This document shows, piece after piece, positions 45,454 through 55,172 of a stretch of DNA of 64,000 nt (position 1 is its first letter; each line of letters opens with the position of its first letter). The position numbers and the translations under genes are program-made. The notes beneath the pieces are model-generated. The model ran no database searches, had not been told where the DNA came from, and was given only the letters and a program-made list of their open reading frames with translations. The DNA is from Tabrizicola piscis (lineage in GTDB: Bacteria; Pseudomonadota; Alphaproteobacteria; Rhodobacterales; Rhodobacteraceae), in assembly GCF_003940805.1 (NCBI RefSeq), contig NZ_CP034328.1, positions 496,001 to 560,000 on the forward strand, in the 5' to 3' direction.

Positions 45454-48000
45454 TTAAATCGTTCTTCGTCTTTCTTCAACCGCAAGGTGTGCCGCCGCCA
45501 ACCGCGCCATCGGCACGCGATACGGTGAGCAAGAGACATAGTCGAACCCTGCCTTGCGGCAGAAGTCTATCGACTCCGGGTTGCCGCCGTGTTCCCCACA
45601 GATTGACAATGTCAGGTCCGGTCGCGTGCGCCGCCCACGTTCGGCACCGATGTGCAACAACTCTCCCACCCCCTCGACATCAAGGATGTGGAACGGGTCT
45701 TCAGGGAAAACGCCCTGCCGGACATAGGTGTTCATGAAGCGCCCGGCATCGTCGCGCGACAGGCCATAGGTCATCTGGGTCAGGTCATTGGTGCCGAACG
45801 AAAGAAAGGCGGCGTGCTGGGCAATCTCGCCCGCCCGCAGGGCCGCCCGCGGGGTTTCCACCATGACACCCAGCTTGAAATCAAAGGTCGCCCCGGCCTT
45901 GGTCCGCACCATGGCCGCCACGGCATCAATCCGGGTCTTGACCAGCTCCACCTCACGCCGGGCACTGACAAGGGGAATCATGATCTCGGGCACCACGGGC
46001 GCACCACGGCGGGCGCTTTCCAGCGTTGCCTCAAAGATCGCCTGCACCTGCATGTCATAGATTTCCGGCAGGACCACACCCAGCCGCACGCCACGCATGC
46101 CAAGCATCGGGTTGACCTCGGTCAGGGCCTCGGCGCGGCGGACAACTTCGGACAGGGGACGGTCCAGCGCCTCGGCCAGTTCACGCAGGCCTTCACGGGA
46201 CTGGGGCAGAAACTCGTGCAGCGGCGGGTCGAACAGCCGGATGCAGACCGGCAGGCCCTGCATGATTTCAAAGAGTTGCACAAAGTCATCCCGCTGCATC
46301 GGCAACAGCCGGGCAAGGGCTGCGGCACGGTCTTGAGGGGTGTCCGCAAAGATCATCTCGCGCATCACGATCAGGCGGTCTTCATCGAAGAACATGTGTT
46401 CCGTCCGGCACAGGCCAATGCCCTGCGCTTCGAACTTGCGCGCGGTTTCGGCGTCAGCCGGCGTGTCGGCATTGGCACGGATGCCGATGTCGCGCAGCTC
46501 ATCCGCCCAGCTCAGCAACCGGCGAAAGCTGTCGTCCAGCGCCGGGGGCAGCATTTCGGCAACGCCCGCCAGCGCCTCACCCTTCGATCCGTCCAGCGTC
46601 ACCGTGTCGCCTTCGCGGAACGTCCGCCCGTCCAGCGCCGTCAGCTTCTTGTCCCGCGCATCCAGGCGCAGCTCCGACGCGCCGACCACGCAAGGCAGCC
46701 CCAGCCCGCGCGCGATCACGGCGGCGTGGCTGGTCATCCCGCCGCGTTCGGTCAGCACGGCAGCGGCGGAATGCATGCCGCGAATATCCTCGGGCGAGGT
46801 TTCGCGGCGCACCAGAATGCACGCCTCACCCCGCGACGCGCTCGCCTGCGCTGCCGAGGAGGAGAAGACCAGCTTCCCCGTCGCCGCCCCGGGACTTGCC
46901 GCGATGCCCCGGGCAAACACATCCCGCGGGCCGCGCGGATCGACCTGATGGTGCAGAAGTTCGGACAGCGCGCGCGGTTCGACCCGCATCACCGCCTCTT
47001 CCCGCGGGATCACCCCATCTTCCGCCAAGGCCACCGCAATCCGCAGGTTGGCCCGGGCCGACCGCTGCACCTTGACCGCGTCCAGCACGGCCAGACGGCC
47101 ATCCTCAACTGTGAACTCGATCTGCATCTCTTCCCGCAAACGCGCGCGGCAGATCGTCCCATGGTCCACCAGCGTCGCAAAAATGTCGGGCGCGACTTCT
47201 TCCAGCGACGGGCCGCGCGGGTCACGGGTCAGGTACAGCGCCTCAGTCGTGCGCAGGGCGTCGCGGCCCTGCGACTGGCCAAGGTAGCGCCCGGTGATCT
47301 GGCGCTGGCCGGTCACCGGATCGACGAACTGGATGACGCCCGACCCAGAGATCCCGACCCCGATACCCTGCGCCATTTCCTGCACGACCAGCCCAAGCGC
47401 CGCCTCATCCGGCGCGCCCTTGGCTTGGCGCAGCAGGCGGGCCGACGTCCCCTCCCACGCCCGGGCCATGCTGCGCAGGACTTCGGACAGTTGCACGGCG
47501 GGGTCTTCGGGAAAGGGCTCGTCCGTCTCGATCTCATATTGGTGCAGCGCCTCGCGCACGGCACCGGGACCGGGCTTCAGGCCGTCGAATTCGTCGGGGT
47601 CAAGCCTGGCCACGTGGATCGCGTAAGCCTGAATGAAGCGCAGATAGAGCGCATCCGCCGCCGTCTCGCCATGGGTTTCGGCCAGACGGGCGTGGCGTTT
47701 GGCGTTCAGGCCGATGTTCAGGATGGTGGCCGGGCCGCCCCAATCGGGGTTGGCCGGGCTGGGGCGCACCGAAATCAGCGGACCGTCACCGAAATGATCC
47801 AGAATTCCGGCGCAATCGACCCCATGCCCCGCCGCAATCGCGCGGACGGTGGTTGCTGGCAGTGCGACGGATTTCGGCACCGGCAGGTCAAGCCGCACCA
47901 GCCGCTGCAGGCACTTCGCCCGCCAGCCATGCGTGGCTGTCGCGATGGTCGCCGAGGGGCTGACCTGTGCGAATTCCGGGATCGGATCGTGTTTCTGCAC
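45454..48000 (-). CDS. ppdK: Pyruvate phosphate dikinase-like enzyme
   Basis: An 848-residue PEP-utilising enzyme. The phosphohistidine domain has TERGGMTSHAAVIARGLGLP (catalytic His about 435). The C-terminal PEP/pyruvate barrel has GIGLCRTEHMFF, IRLFDPPLHEFLP, MLGMRGVRLGV and ICGEHGGNPESIDFC with the catalytic cysteine. The N-terminal nucleotide-binding domain departs from standard PpdK: SVRPSPANPDWGGPATILN stands where SVRSGA...MPGMMDTVLN is usual, and the KGANLAEM motif is not obvious. Interconversion of PEP and pyruvate is likely but may be altered. Confidence 0.85.
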   Translation of the reverse strand: MQKHDPIPEFAQVSPSATIATATHGWRAKCLQRLVRLDLPVPKSVALPATTVRAIAAGHGVDCAGILDHFGDGPLISVRPSPANPDWGGPATILNIGLNAKRHARLAETHGETAADALYLRFIQAYAIHVARLDPDEFDGLKPGPGAVREALHQYEIETDEPFPEDPAVQLSEVLRSMARAWEGTSARLLRQAKGAPDEAALGLVVQEMAQGIGVGISGSGVIQFVDPVTGQRQITGRYLGQSQGRDALRTTEALYLTRDPRGPSLEEVAPDIFATLVDHGTICRARLREEMQIEFTVEDGRLAVLDAVKVQRSARANLRIAVALAEDGVIPREEAVMRVEPRALSELLHHQVDPRGPRDVFARGIAASPGAATGKLVFSSSAAQASASRGEACILVRRETSPEDIRGMHSAAAVLTERGGMTSHAAVIARGLGLPCVVGASELRLDARDKKLTALDGRTFREGDTVTLDGSKGEALAGVAEMLPPALDDSFRRLLSWADELRDIGIRANADTPADAETARKFEAQGIGLCRTEHMFFDEDRLIVMREMIFADTPQDRAAALARLLPMQRDDFVQLFEIMQGLPVCIRLFDPPLHEFLPQSREGLRELAEALDRPLSEVVRRAEALTEVNPMLGMRGVRLGVVLPEIYDMQVQAIFEATLESARRGAPVVPEIMIPLVSARREVELVKTRIDAVAAMVRTKAGATFDFKLGVMVETPRAALRAGEIAQHAAFLSFGTNDLTQMTYGLSRDDAGRFMNTYVRQGVFPEDPFHILDVEGVGELLHIGAERGRRTRPDLTLSICGEHGGNPESIDFCRKAGFDYVSCSPYRVPMARLAAAHLAVEERRRTI

Positions 48001-48042
48001 TGCAGCACCCTATGTTCGGGCGCAGCATACGCTGAAAACACT

Positions 48043-48074
48043 GTCAATCAAGCGTGACATGTCAGTCTTGTGAC
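48043..48074. promoter_or_regulatory. Palindromic site upstream of ppdK
   Basis: TGACATGTCA (48055-48064) is flanked by GTCAATCAAG and CTTGTGAC, giving nested inverted symmetry 43-74 bases ahead of the ppdK start. It resembles a transcription-factor operator; the regulator is unknown. Confidence 0.35.
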
Positions 48075-48100
48075 GAATCTTTTGGCACCCCGCGAACGCG

Positions 48101-48158
48101 CCCCGGACGTGATCCGGGGCCTTAAGTGGTGCCGGAAGGCCCCGGGTCAGGCCCGGGG
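48101..48158. repeat. REP-like tandem palindromes
   Basis: Two GC hairpins, CCCCGGA/TCCGGGG (48101-48119) and CCCCGGG/CCCGGGG (48140-48158), follow the glyS stop. They resemble dispersed palindromic repeats common between genes in GC-rich alphaproteobacteria, and could also terminate glyS transcription. Confidence 0.5.
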
Positions 48159-48163
48159 CGGGG

Positions 48164-50323
48164 TTAGCCCTCGATCCGGTTCAGGTCGGCCACACCCGAG
48201 CAGATGGCCCGGATGCGGTGCAGCAGGTTCAACCGGTTCCGACGCACGATCTGATTGTCGCTGTTCACCTGCACAGCCGTGAAGAAGGCATCAATCGGCG
48301 CGCGCAGGCTGGCCATGGCAGCCATGGCGGTGGGAAAATCCTCCGCCGCCATCGCGGGAGTGATGATAGCCTCGGCGGTGTCGAGGGCCGCGAACAGGGC
48401 GCGTTCCTCGTCGGTTTCGGCGAACTTGATGTCAGGGCCGAACGAATATTCAACACCGTCCGCAGCCTCAGCTTCGTTCAAAATCTCAATCGCTTTCTTG
48501 AAGGCATCGCTGTCTTTGTGGCCGTCTTTTTCCATCGCTTGAATCCATAGTTTGTTCGCGCGCTTATAGCCTTGGATCAGGTTCGCTCCATCCTCGGTCT
48601 TCATCACTACCGCCAGCGCCTCGGCCCGTTTCACGAGGAGCGTCAGGTCGTCATTCCCCGGCATGGCGAGGCAGGCGTCGATGATGTCATGAGAGATGCC
48701 TTGGTCGCGGAGGGTGACCTTGAGGCGGTCGTGGAAGAAGGCGAGGAGGTCGGCGGGAACTCCATCCCAGTTTGGCGCTGACCCACGATTGACGTGAAGC
48801 TGAGCAGCGGCTGCAAACAACCGCAAAAGCGGCAAACGCAGGCCATTCTCAAGGATTAAACGAATGGCGCCCAATGCTGCACGGCGCAACGCAAAGGGGT
48901 CCTTCGAACCTGTAGGCTTCTCTCCAATCACCCAGAACCCGGTAAGTACGTCAAGTTTGTCAGCAAGTGCGACTGCAACAGAGATCATCTCCGTTGGAAC
49001 GCTGTCGCTTTCGCCTTTCGGACGCCAATGGTCGCGGACAGCATCCGCAACTTCGGCCTTCTTTCCAGCATCCAGAGCATAGTAACGCCCCATTATGCCC
49101 TGGAGTTCGGGGAACTCTCCGACCATCGCCGAGCGAAGGTCTAGCTTTGCGATCCTTGCCGCCTCTTTTGCATCGTCAACTTGCAGGTCTGGCATGAACG
49201 GAGAAAGATCATTGATTAGGGCATCATACCGCGAAACTCGTTCCGCCTGAGACCCAAGCTTCGCCTGGAAGGTCACCGCTTTCAGCCCCTCCGCCCACTC
49301 GCCCATCCCCGACTTCGCCACGCGCAAATCGTTCTCCCAAAAGAACTTCGCGTCCGACAGCCGCGCTGCAAGCACCTTCTGGTTGCCCTTCAGGATCACC
49401 TCGCCGCCATCGGCGGCCTCGATGTTGGCGACCGTGACAAAGCCTTCGATCCGCCCGGTCTTGGGGTTGCGCACGGAAAAGAACTTCTGGTGTTCCTTCA
49501 TGCTGGTCTGCAGCACCTCGGGCGGCAGGCCAAGGAAATCCTCGCCGATCCGGCCCATCAGCGGCACCGGCCATTCCACCAGCCCGGCCACCTCGGCCAG
49601 CAAACCGGGGTCTGCCACAACCTCCATCCCCGCCGCAAAGGCAAGGTTCTGCGCGCCCTGCCAGATTGCCGCTTCGCGCTCCGCCGCATCCAGCACGACC
49701 TTGGCGCGCTTCAGTTTCACGACGTAGTCATCGAACCCCGAAACGGTAAACCGCCCGATCCCCATGAAACGGTGGCCCTCGGTCGTATTGCCAGCCGCGA
49801 TCCCGTCAACCGTCAGGGGGACGACATGCGCGCCGGCCTCATCGGACAACAGGCACAGGATCGACTGCAACGGCCGCACCCAGCGCAGGGTGCCATTGCC
49901 CCAGCGCATCGACTTGGGCCAGGGAAAGCTGCGGATCACGGCTTCCAGCACTTCGGCCACAATCGCCTCGGCGGTGCGGCCGGGCTTTTCGATCACCGCG
50001 TAGAAGGTTTCCCCCTTCTTGTCGGCGCGGCGTTCCAGCTGGTCAAGCGTCAGGCCGGTTGACCGCAGGAACCCCTCCACCGCCTGCGCGGGGGCAGTGG
50101 TCGCAGGACCTTTGCGTTCCTCACGCACAGGGCGGCTTTCCGCCGTCAGCCCTTCGACCGACAGGACCAGCCGCCGTGGGGTCGAAAACGCGCCCGCACT
50201 GGCATAGGTCAGCCCGGCCTCGACCAGACCGTCGGTCACCAGCTTCTTCAGATCCTCCCGCGCGCGGGCCTGCATCCGCGCGGGGATTTCCTCGGAGAAG
50301 AGTTCGATCAGCAGATCAGCCAT
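48164..50323 (-). CDS. glyS: Glycyl-tRNA synthetase beta subunit
   Basis: A 719-residue subunit that recognises tRNA-Gly with GlyQ. Start DLLIELFSEEIPARMQARA and RWVRPLQSILCLLSDEAG, HRFMGIGRF, LQTSMKEHQKFFSVR and the DKLDVLTGFWVIGEKPTGSKDP block are family hallmarks. From about 48470 to 49260 base usage turns visibly more AT-rich than in the flanking parts of the same gene, although the frame and family motifs remain intact. The downstream partner glyQ is separated by the DUF6446 gene. Confidence 0.95.
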   Translation of the reverse strand: MADLLIELFSEEIPARMQARAREDLKKLVTDGLVEAGLTYASAGAFSTPRRLVLSVEGLTAESRPVREERKGPATTAPAQAVEGFLRSTGLTLDQLERRADKKGETFYAVIEKPGRTAEAIVAEVLEAVIRSFPWPKSMRWGNGTLRWVRPLQSILCLLSDEAGAHVVPLTVDGIAAGNTTEGHRFMGIGRFTVSGFDDYVVKLKRAKVVLDAAEREAAIWQGAQNLAFAAGMEVVADPGLLAEVAGLVEWPVPLMGRIGEDFLGLPPEVLQTSMKEHQKFFSVRNPKTGRIEGFVTVANIEAADGGEVILKGNQKVLAARLSDAKFFWENDLRVAKSGMGEWAEGLKAVTFQAKLGSQAERVSRYDALINDLSPFMPDLQVDDAKEAARIAKLDLRSAMVGEFPELQGIMGRYYALDAGKKAEVADAVRDHWRPKGESDSVPTEMISVAVALADKLDVLTGFWVIGEKPTGSKDPFALRRAALGAIRLILENGLRLPLLRLFAAAAQLHVNRGSAPNWDGVPADLLAFFHDRLKVTLRDQGISHDIIDACLAMPGNDDLTLLVKRAEALAVVMKTEDGANLIQGYKRANKLWIQAMEKDGHKDSDAFKKAIEILNEAEAADGVEYSFGPDIKFAETDEERALFAALDTAEAIITPAMAAEDFPTAMAAMASLRAPIDAFFTAVQVNSDNQIVRRNRLNLLHRIRAICSGVADLNRIEG

Positions 50324-50327
50324 GGGG

Positions 50328-50804
50328 TCAGTCCTTGAAACTGTCGTTCAACTGGTGCCAGGCGAAGGCCCGGCCATCGGGAAAGACGGCGACAACGCGG
50401 TCGACGCCGGGGTGGATGTCAGGCTCGGACAGAAAGGCCAGCGCCTCGCCGCGTTCAAGCGCGGTGCCAATGGCCATGGCATCGAAACAGTCAAACCAGC
50501 CGGGCGCGACAAGGGGTTCGGCACCGGTGTAGGCGACATAAGTCTCGGACAGCATCGCAAGGCTGAGGGGCGTGGTAAAGCAGGCGCGGAACCGGATGGG
50601 AGAGCTGTCGCTGTCGATCCCGGTCACATCCTCGGCCAGGATCGGTTCAGGCATCGCACCGACGATGGGGGTCAGTCGGATTTCCTCACCGGGCTGGAAG
50701 GCCACGGGGTCGTAATAGGCATAGACCTGCAGATACCACATGGCCACGCCGCCAAGCGCACCGATCACCACCAGAAACCCCGCTGCAAAGCGCCCCACAT
50801 TCAC
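50328..50804 (-). CDS. DUF6446 family membrane-anchored protein
   Basis: A 158-residue protein with one N-terminal membrane segment ([20 protein letters not shown]) and a periplasmic domain with conserved cysteines ([14 protein letters not shown]) and [18 protein letters not shown]. The GTG start at 50804 overlaps the glyQ stop (GTGA), so it is coupled to glyQ; the longer open frame to 50846 lies inside glyQ. Small proteins of this kind sit between glyQ and glyS in Rhodobacteraceae; function unknown. Confidence 0.82.
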   Translation of the reverse strand: MNVGRFAAGFLVVIGALGGVAMWYLQVYAYYDPVAFQPGEEIRLTPIVGAMPEPILAEDVTGIDSDSSPIRFRACFTTPLSLAMLSETYVAYTGAEPLVAPGWFDCFDAMAIGTALERGEALAFLSEPDIHPGVDRVVAVFPDGRAFAWHQLNDSFKD

Positions 50805-51724
50805 AGATCCGCCCCCGCTGGCGTCTGCCGGAAGGCATCGGCGCATTTCTTGGCCAAGGCGCGCACCCGGCCGATATAGGCCTGCCGTTCGGTGACGGAA
50901 ATCACCCCCCGCGCATCCAGAAGGTTGAAGATATGGCTGGCCTTGATCGTCTGGTCATAGGCCGGATGCGCCATGACGATCGTCCGCCCCGCCTTGTCGG
51001 GCTGGGCAGCGGCAAGGATGCGGTCACATTCGGCCTCGGCGTCCCGAAAGTGCTGGAGCAACATCTCGGTATCGGCCTGGTCAAAGTTGTGGCGGCTGTA
51101 TTCTTCCTCGGTCTGCCGGAAGATATCGCCGTATTTCAACGGGATCGGGCTGTCAGGATCGTTGAAGGGCATGTCCATCACATGATCCACGCCCATCACA
51201 TACATCGCCAGCCGTTCCAGCCCATAGGTCAGTTCCCCCGACACAGGCTTGCAGTCATGCCCGCCGACCTGCTGGAAATAGGTGAACTGGCTGACTTCCA
51301 TCCCGTCGCACCAGACCTCCCACCCCAGGCCCCAGGCGCCAAGGGTCGGGCTTTCCCAGTCATCTTCCACAAAGCGGATGTCGTGAACGCCAAGGTCAAT
51401 CCCGATGGCTTGCAAAGACCCCAGGTACAGGGCCTGCAGGTCCGGGGGCGAGGGTTTGATGATCACCTGATACTGATAGTAATGCTGCAGCCGGTTCGGG
51501 TTTTCGCCATAGCGCCCGTCGGTCGGCCGGCGCGAAGGCTGCACATAGGCCGCAGCCCAGGGCTTCGTTCCCAGCGACCGCAGCGTCGTCGCCGGATGGA
51601 AGGTCCCCGCGCCGACCTCCATGTCATAAGGCTGCAGGATCGCGCAGCCCTTGGCGGCCCAATAGCCTTGCAGACGCAGGATGATCTCCTGAAAACTGCG
51701 GGGCGTGGTCGTGGCGTCAGACAT
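50801..51724 (-). CDS. glyQ: Glycyl-tRNA synthetase alpha subunit
   Basis: A 307-residue catalytic subunit of the bacterial alpha2beta2 enzyme. [58 protein letters not shown] and [19 protein letters not shown] are diagnostic. First gene of the glyQ-DUF6446-glyS operon. Confidence 0.97.
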   Translation of the reverse strand: MSDATTTPRSFQEIILRLQGYWAAKGCAILQPYDMEVGAGTFHPATTLRSLGTKPWAAAYVQPSRRPTDGRYGENPNRLQHYYQYQVIIKPSPPDLQALYLGSLQAIGIDLGVHDIRFVEDDWESPTLGAWGLGWEVWCDGMEVSQFTYFQQVGGHDCKPVSGELTYGLERLAMYVMGVDHVMDMPFNDPDSPIPLKYGDIFRQTEEEYSRHNFDQADTEMLLQHFRDAEAECDRILAAAQPDKAGRTIVMAHPAYDQTIKASHIFNLLDARGVISVTERQAYIGRVRALAKKCADAFRQTPAGADL

Positions 51725-51931
51725 GGGGCTTGCGTCCGGATTTGGGTCAGGGAAAGGCTGCGCCTTCCCTATCCATTGGGCCTGACAGGGTCAATTCCGG
51801 AAAGAACCGCGCGGACCACCGCAGCAGACCTGCACGATTGTGACCACAAGAGCCGACGTTAGGCCCTTGTCGTGGGCAGCGCGATCCGTAATGTCGGGCC
51901 GAACCGTACCCGCTTGTTCAGGAAGTGCCCC

Positions 51932-53683
51932 GTGATCCTCAAGACCTTCGCTCTCTTTGCCCTATCCCTGATGGTCCATCTGACGCTGACGCCCCCGGCG
52001 CAGGCGCAAGATGCCGGGGCCTGGATCCAGATCGAAGCGCAGCCAAACCTTGCCGGGGCCGAGGATCGCGCCCGCGCCTACACGGCGCTGTTTCCCGAAA
52101 CCAACGGGTTTCTTCTGCGGTCAGGGTGGTATGGCATCATGCTGGGCCCCTATCCAGCGGATGAGGCTGCGACCCGAATGGCCAGCCTCCGGCGTGAGGG
52201 GCTGATCCCCGGCGACAGTTTCATCGCCTACTCGCAAGACTTTGGCGATCAGTTCTGGCCGCCGGAAGGCGTGGCCCCCGTCGCCCCCGAACCCGCTTCG
52301 CCCGACGTCATTGCCCTGCCCGAACCCGAACCTGTTCCCGCCGAAATCCCGGATGAAACCCGGTCCGAAGCGCGCGACAGCGAAGTGCTTCTGACCGAAG
52401 ACCAGCGCAAGGACTTGCAGACCGCACTGCAATGGTTCGGCTTTTACCAGGGCGGCATCGACGGCGCTTATGGTCCCGGCACCCGCAACGCCATGGCAGC
52501 CTGGCAAGAGGCGCAAGGCATGCTTGAACCGACCGGAATCCTGACCAGCCGTCAGCGGGCAACCCTGCTTGCCGCCTATCGGGACGAAACCGCGGCTTTC
52601 GGCTTTGCCCCCGTCACGGACGATGAGGCGGGGATCACCATCACCTTGCCGCTGGGTCTGGTCGAGTTTGACCATTATGAGCCGCCCTTTGTCCATTACC
52701 GCGCCAAGGATGGCACCGGTCCGCAAGTCATCCTGATTTCGCAGCCGGGCGATCAGGCCGCCTTTTCAGGGCTTTATGACGTGCTGCAAACGCTGGAATC
52801 CGTCCCGATGACCGGCGAACGGTCCCGGGATGAGGCGCGCTTCCGGATCAACGGGCTGTCCGACAGCATCTCGACCACGGTCTATGCCGAACTTCGGGGT
52901 GGGCTGATCAAGGGCTGGATGCTGATCTCGACCCCCGGGAACGAAGTCCGCGATGGCCGCATCCTGCAGGCGATGGAGACCAGCTTTGCCACCGACAGCG
53001 CCCGCGCACTGGACCCCGGCATGGTGCCCATGGGCGCTGAAACCCGGGCGGGGCTTCTCTCCGGGCTTGAGGTCCGCAAGCCCCGCTTCAGCCGGTCGGG
53101 CTTCTTCATTGATGCCACGGGCACGGTCCTGACCACCGTCGATGCGGTGGACAGCTGCGGCCGCGTCACCTTGGACCGGGTGACCGATGCGACCGTGACG
53201 CTTGCCGATGCGCCCAGTGGTCTGGCGCTTGTCACCCCCGCTACCCCGCTCTCGCCCCGCGCGGTGGCCGAACTTCAACTGGCGCCGGAGCGCGTGGGAA
53301 CCGAGGTGATGGTTGCAGGCTATTCCTACGAAGACCGCCTGCCCGCCCCGGTGATGACCTTCGGCACGCTGGAAGATGTGACCGGGCTGAACGGCGAACC
53401 GGGCCTCAAGCGGCTGGCGATTGCCACCTTGGCCGGAGATGTCGGCGGCCCGGTTCTGGATGCAACCGGGGCGGTGATCGGGCTATTGCTGCCCGGCGCG
53501 GCCCAAGGCGACCGGCAACTGCCACCCGGCGTGCAATTCGCAGCCTCGGCGGCCGAAATCGCCCGAGTGCTTGCGCCTGCAGGGGTCACACCGCTGCAAG
53601 CCGCCCGCAGTGGCGCGCTCGCCCCGGCCGATCTTGCCGCAACCGGCAGCGGGATGACTGTCCTTGTGTCCTGCTGGGACTAG
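51932..53683 (+). CDS. Trypsin-fold secreted protein with peptidoglycan-binding domain, catalytic residues lost
   Basis: A 583-residue protein from a GTG start with GGAAG eight bases upstream, which gives a clean signal peptide (LFALSLMVHLTLTPPAQAQ). Residues 25-100 are SPOR-like (WIQIEAQPNLAGAEDRARAY). A PG_binding_1 domain follows (LQTALQWFGFYQGGIDGAYG). The last 190 residues resemble a trypsin-like fold, but TTVDAVDSC stands in place of the TAAHC-type histidine motif and GDVGGPVLD in place of GDSGGP, so the nucleophilic serine is a valine. Likely a non-enzymatic cell-wall protein. Ends overlapping trkH by four bases tail-to-tail. Confidence 0.85.
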   Translation: MILKTFALFALSLMVHLTLTPPAQAQDAGAWIQIEAQPNLAGAEDRARAYTALFPETNGFLLRSGWYGIMLGPYPADEAATRMASLRREGLIPGDSFIAYSQDFGDQFWPPEGVAPVAPEPASPDVIALPEPEPVPAEIPDETRSEARDSEVLLTEDQRKDLQTALQWFGFYQGGIDGAYGPGTRNAMAAWQEAQGMLEPTGILTSRQRATLLAAYRDETAAFGFAPVTDDEAGITITLPLGLVEFDHYEPPFVHYRAKDGTGPQVILISQPGDQAAFSGLYDVLQTLESVPMTGERSRDEARFRINGLSDSISTTVYAELRGGLIKGWMLISTPGNEVRDGRILQAMETSFATDSARALDPGMVPMGAETRAGLLSGLEVRKPRFSRSGFFIDATGTVLTTVDAVDSCGRVTLDRVTDATVTLADAPSGLALVTPATPLSPRAVAELQLAPERVGTEVMVAGYSYEDRLPAPVMTFGTLEDVTGLNGEPGLKRLAIATLAGDVGGPVLDATGAVIGLLLPGAAQGDRQLPPGVQFAASAAEIARVLAPAGVTPLQAARSGALAPADLAATGSGMTVLVSCWD

Positions 53684-55128
53684 CGCCGCCAGAAGCTTGG
53701 CAGCACCAGCACCAGAACTGCCAGCAGGCCAAGGCGGCCAAGGATCATGCACAGCGTCATGATCGCCAGCGCGCCCGAGGGAAAGTCGATGAAGGTCCCA
53801 GTGCGTTCGACCAGTGGGCCAAAGCCGTAGCCGACGTTGCCCAGTGTGGTCCAGACCGCAAACAGGGCTGACACCGGGTCCACCCCCAGCAACGTCAACG
53901 CCACGGTCATCACACCGAGGATCAGGATATAGCTGGACACAAACAGAATCAGCGCGTTCAGCACGTCCTCTTCCACCGACCGCCCGTCATAACGGATCGG
54001 GTCCACGCTGGACGGGCTGCCGATCCGCCGCACCTCACGCCAAAGGACTGCCGCCATTAGCTGCACCCGGAACACCGAAAGCCCCGCAGCCGATGACCCC
54101 GAACAGGCCCCGATCACGCCGATCACGAAAGCCACAACCAGCATGAACCCGCCCCAGGTGGGAAAGCTGCCGGAAAAGAACCCGGTCGACGACATGATCG
54201 AGGTCAGGTTGAACAGCGTCTCGCGGAACGTCGGCTCCCACGCAGCGCCAGTGGTCCAGACCCGCCAGACCCAGACCATCAGCACAGCAGTCCCCAGCCA
54301 GCGCAGGTAGGCACGCACTTGCGGATCGTGCCAGAAGGGTAAGGGCGATCCGTTCACCAGCTGCACATAGCGGATATAGGGCAAACTGCCGAGGATCATG
54401 AACAGCGCCCCGAAGTATTCACCAGCACCGACATACTTGTTGAACGACGTGTCAGAGGGGGAAAACCCGCCCGTGGCGATGGTGGCGAACCCGTTCACCA
54501 CCGCATCCAGCGCCGTCATGCCGATGGCGGAATAAACGGCGATGCAGGTGACGGTCAGCCCGACATAGATCGTCATCAACTGCCGCGCGATATCGGTCGC
54601 GCGCGGCAGGGCCTTGCCGAAGGTGTCAAACCCCTCGGTACGAAAGAACTGCATGCCGCCCACGCGCATCAGCGGCAGAAAGATCATCGCGATGAAGGCG
54701 ATCCCAAGCCCGCCGAGCCAGTTCAGCATCCCCCGCCACAGGTTCATGCCGATGGGCAGGTCATCAAGGCCGTAGATCACCGTCGCCCCGGTGGTCGTGA
54801 TCCCCGACACCGCCTCGAAATAGGCGTTCTGCAGGTTCAGCCCCGGTGCGCCAAAGTAGAAGGGCAGCGCTCCGAACAAGGGCACCAGCGCCCAGATGCA
54901 GGCCGTCAGCAGATAGGCCTGCCTTGTGTCCAGCGACATGCCCAGCGCGTTGCCGGTGGACAGCGTCAGCGCCCCGCCAATCACCCCGGTGATCGCCGCC
55001 GAGGCGGCAAAGGCCGCGCCATTGTCCAGCCCCGCCCGCCAGTCGATGACGGCCGGGGCCAGCATCAGGATCGCCAGAACGATCAGGATACGGCCGACGA
55101 CATAAGCAACGGGGCGAAAGTCTACCAT
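53680..55128 (-). CDS. trkH: TrkH family potassium uptake protein
   Basis: A 482-residue inner-membrane K+ translocating subunit with four pore repeats, seen as SGITTTGATVIYGLDDLP, ATIATGGFSPSDTSFNK, SIMSSTGFFSGSFPTWGGF and the terminal WTTLGNVGYGFGPLV. It needs a TrkA gating partner, which is not encoded here. The start lacks a good ribosome site, but it is the first ATG of the frame. Confidence 0.94.
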   Translation of the reverse strand: MVDFRPVAYVVGRILIVLAILMLAPAVIDWRAGLDNGAAFAASAAITGVIGGALTLSTGNALGMSLDTRQAYLLTACIWALVPLFGALPFYFGAPGLNLQNAYFEAVSGITTTGATVIYGLDDLPIGMNLWRGMLNWLGGLGIAFIAMIFLPLMRVGGMQFFRTEGFDTFGKALPRATDIARQLMTIYVGLTVTCIAVYSAIGMTALDAVVNGFATIATGGFSPSDTSFNKYVGAGEYFGALFMILGSLPYIRYVQLVNGSPLPFWHDPQVRAYLRWLGTAVLMVWVWRVWTTGAAWEPTFRETLFNLTSIMSSTGFFSGSFPTWGGFMLVVAFVIGVIGACSGSSAAGLSVFRVQLMAAVLWREVRRIGSPSSVDPIRYDGRSVEEDVLNALILFVSSYILILGVMTVALTLLGVDPVSALFAVWTTLGNVGYGFGPLVERTGTFIDFPSGALAIMTLCMILGRLGLLAVLVLVLPSFWRR

Positions 55129-55172
55129 GGTCGGGCATGGCTACGCGGCCCCGGCCTGTCCGTCAATCTTCG

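Noticed and set aside
45652..48057. An 801-codon open frame on the plus strand opposite the dikinase gene
   Set aside because: It mirrors a conserved gene in a GC-rich codon pattern, has Arg/His/Gln-heavy composition and no recognisable domain; the sense strand encodes an intact enzyme.
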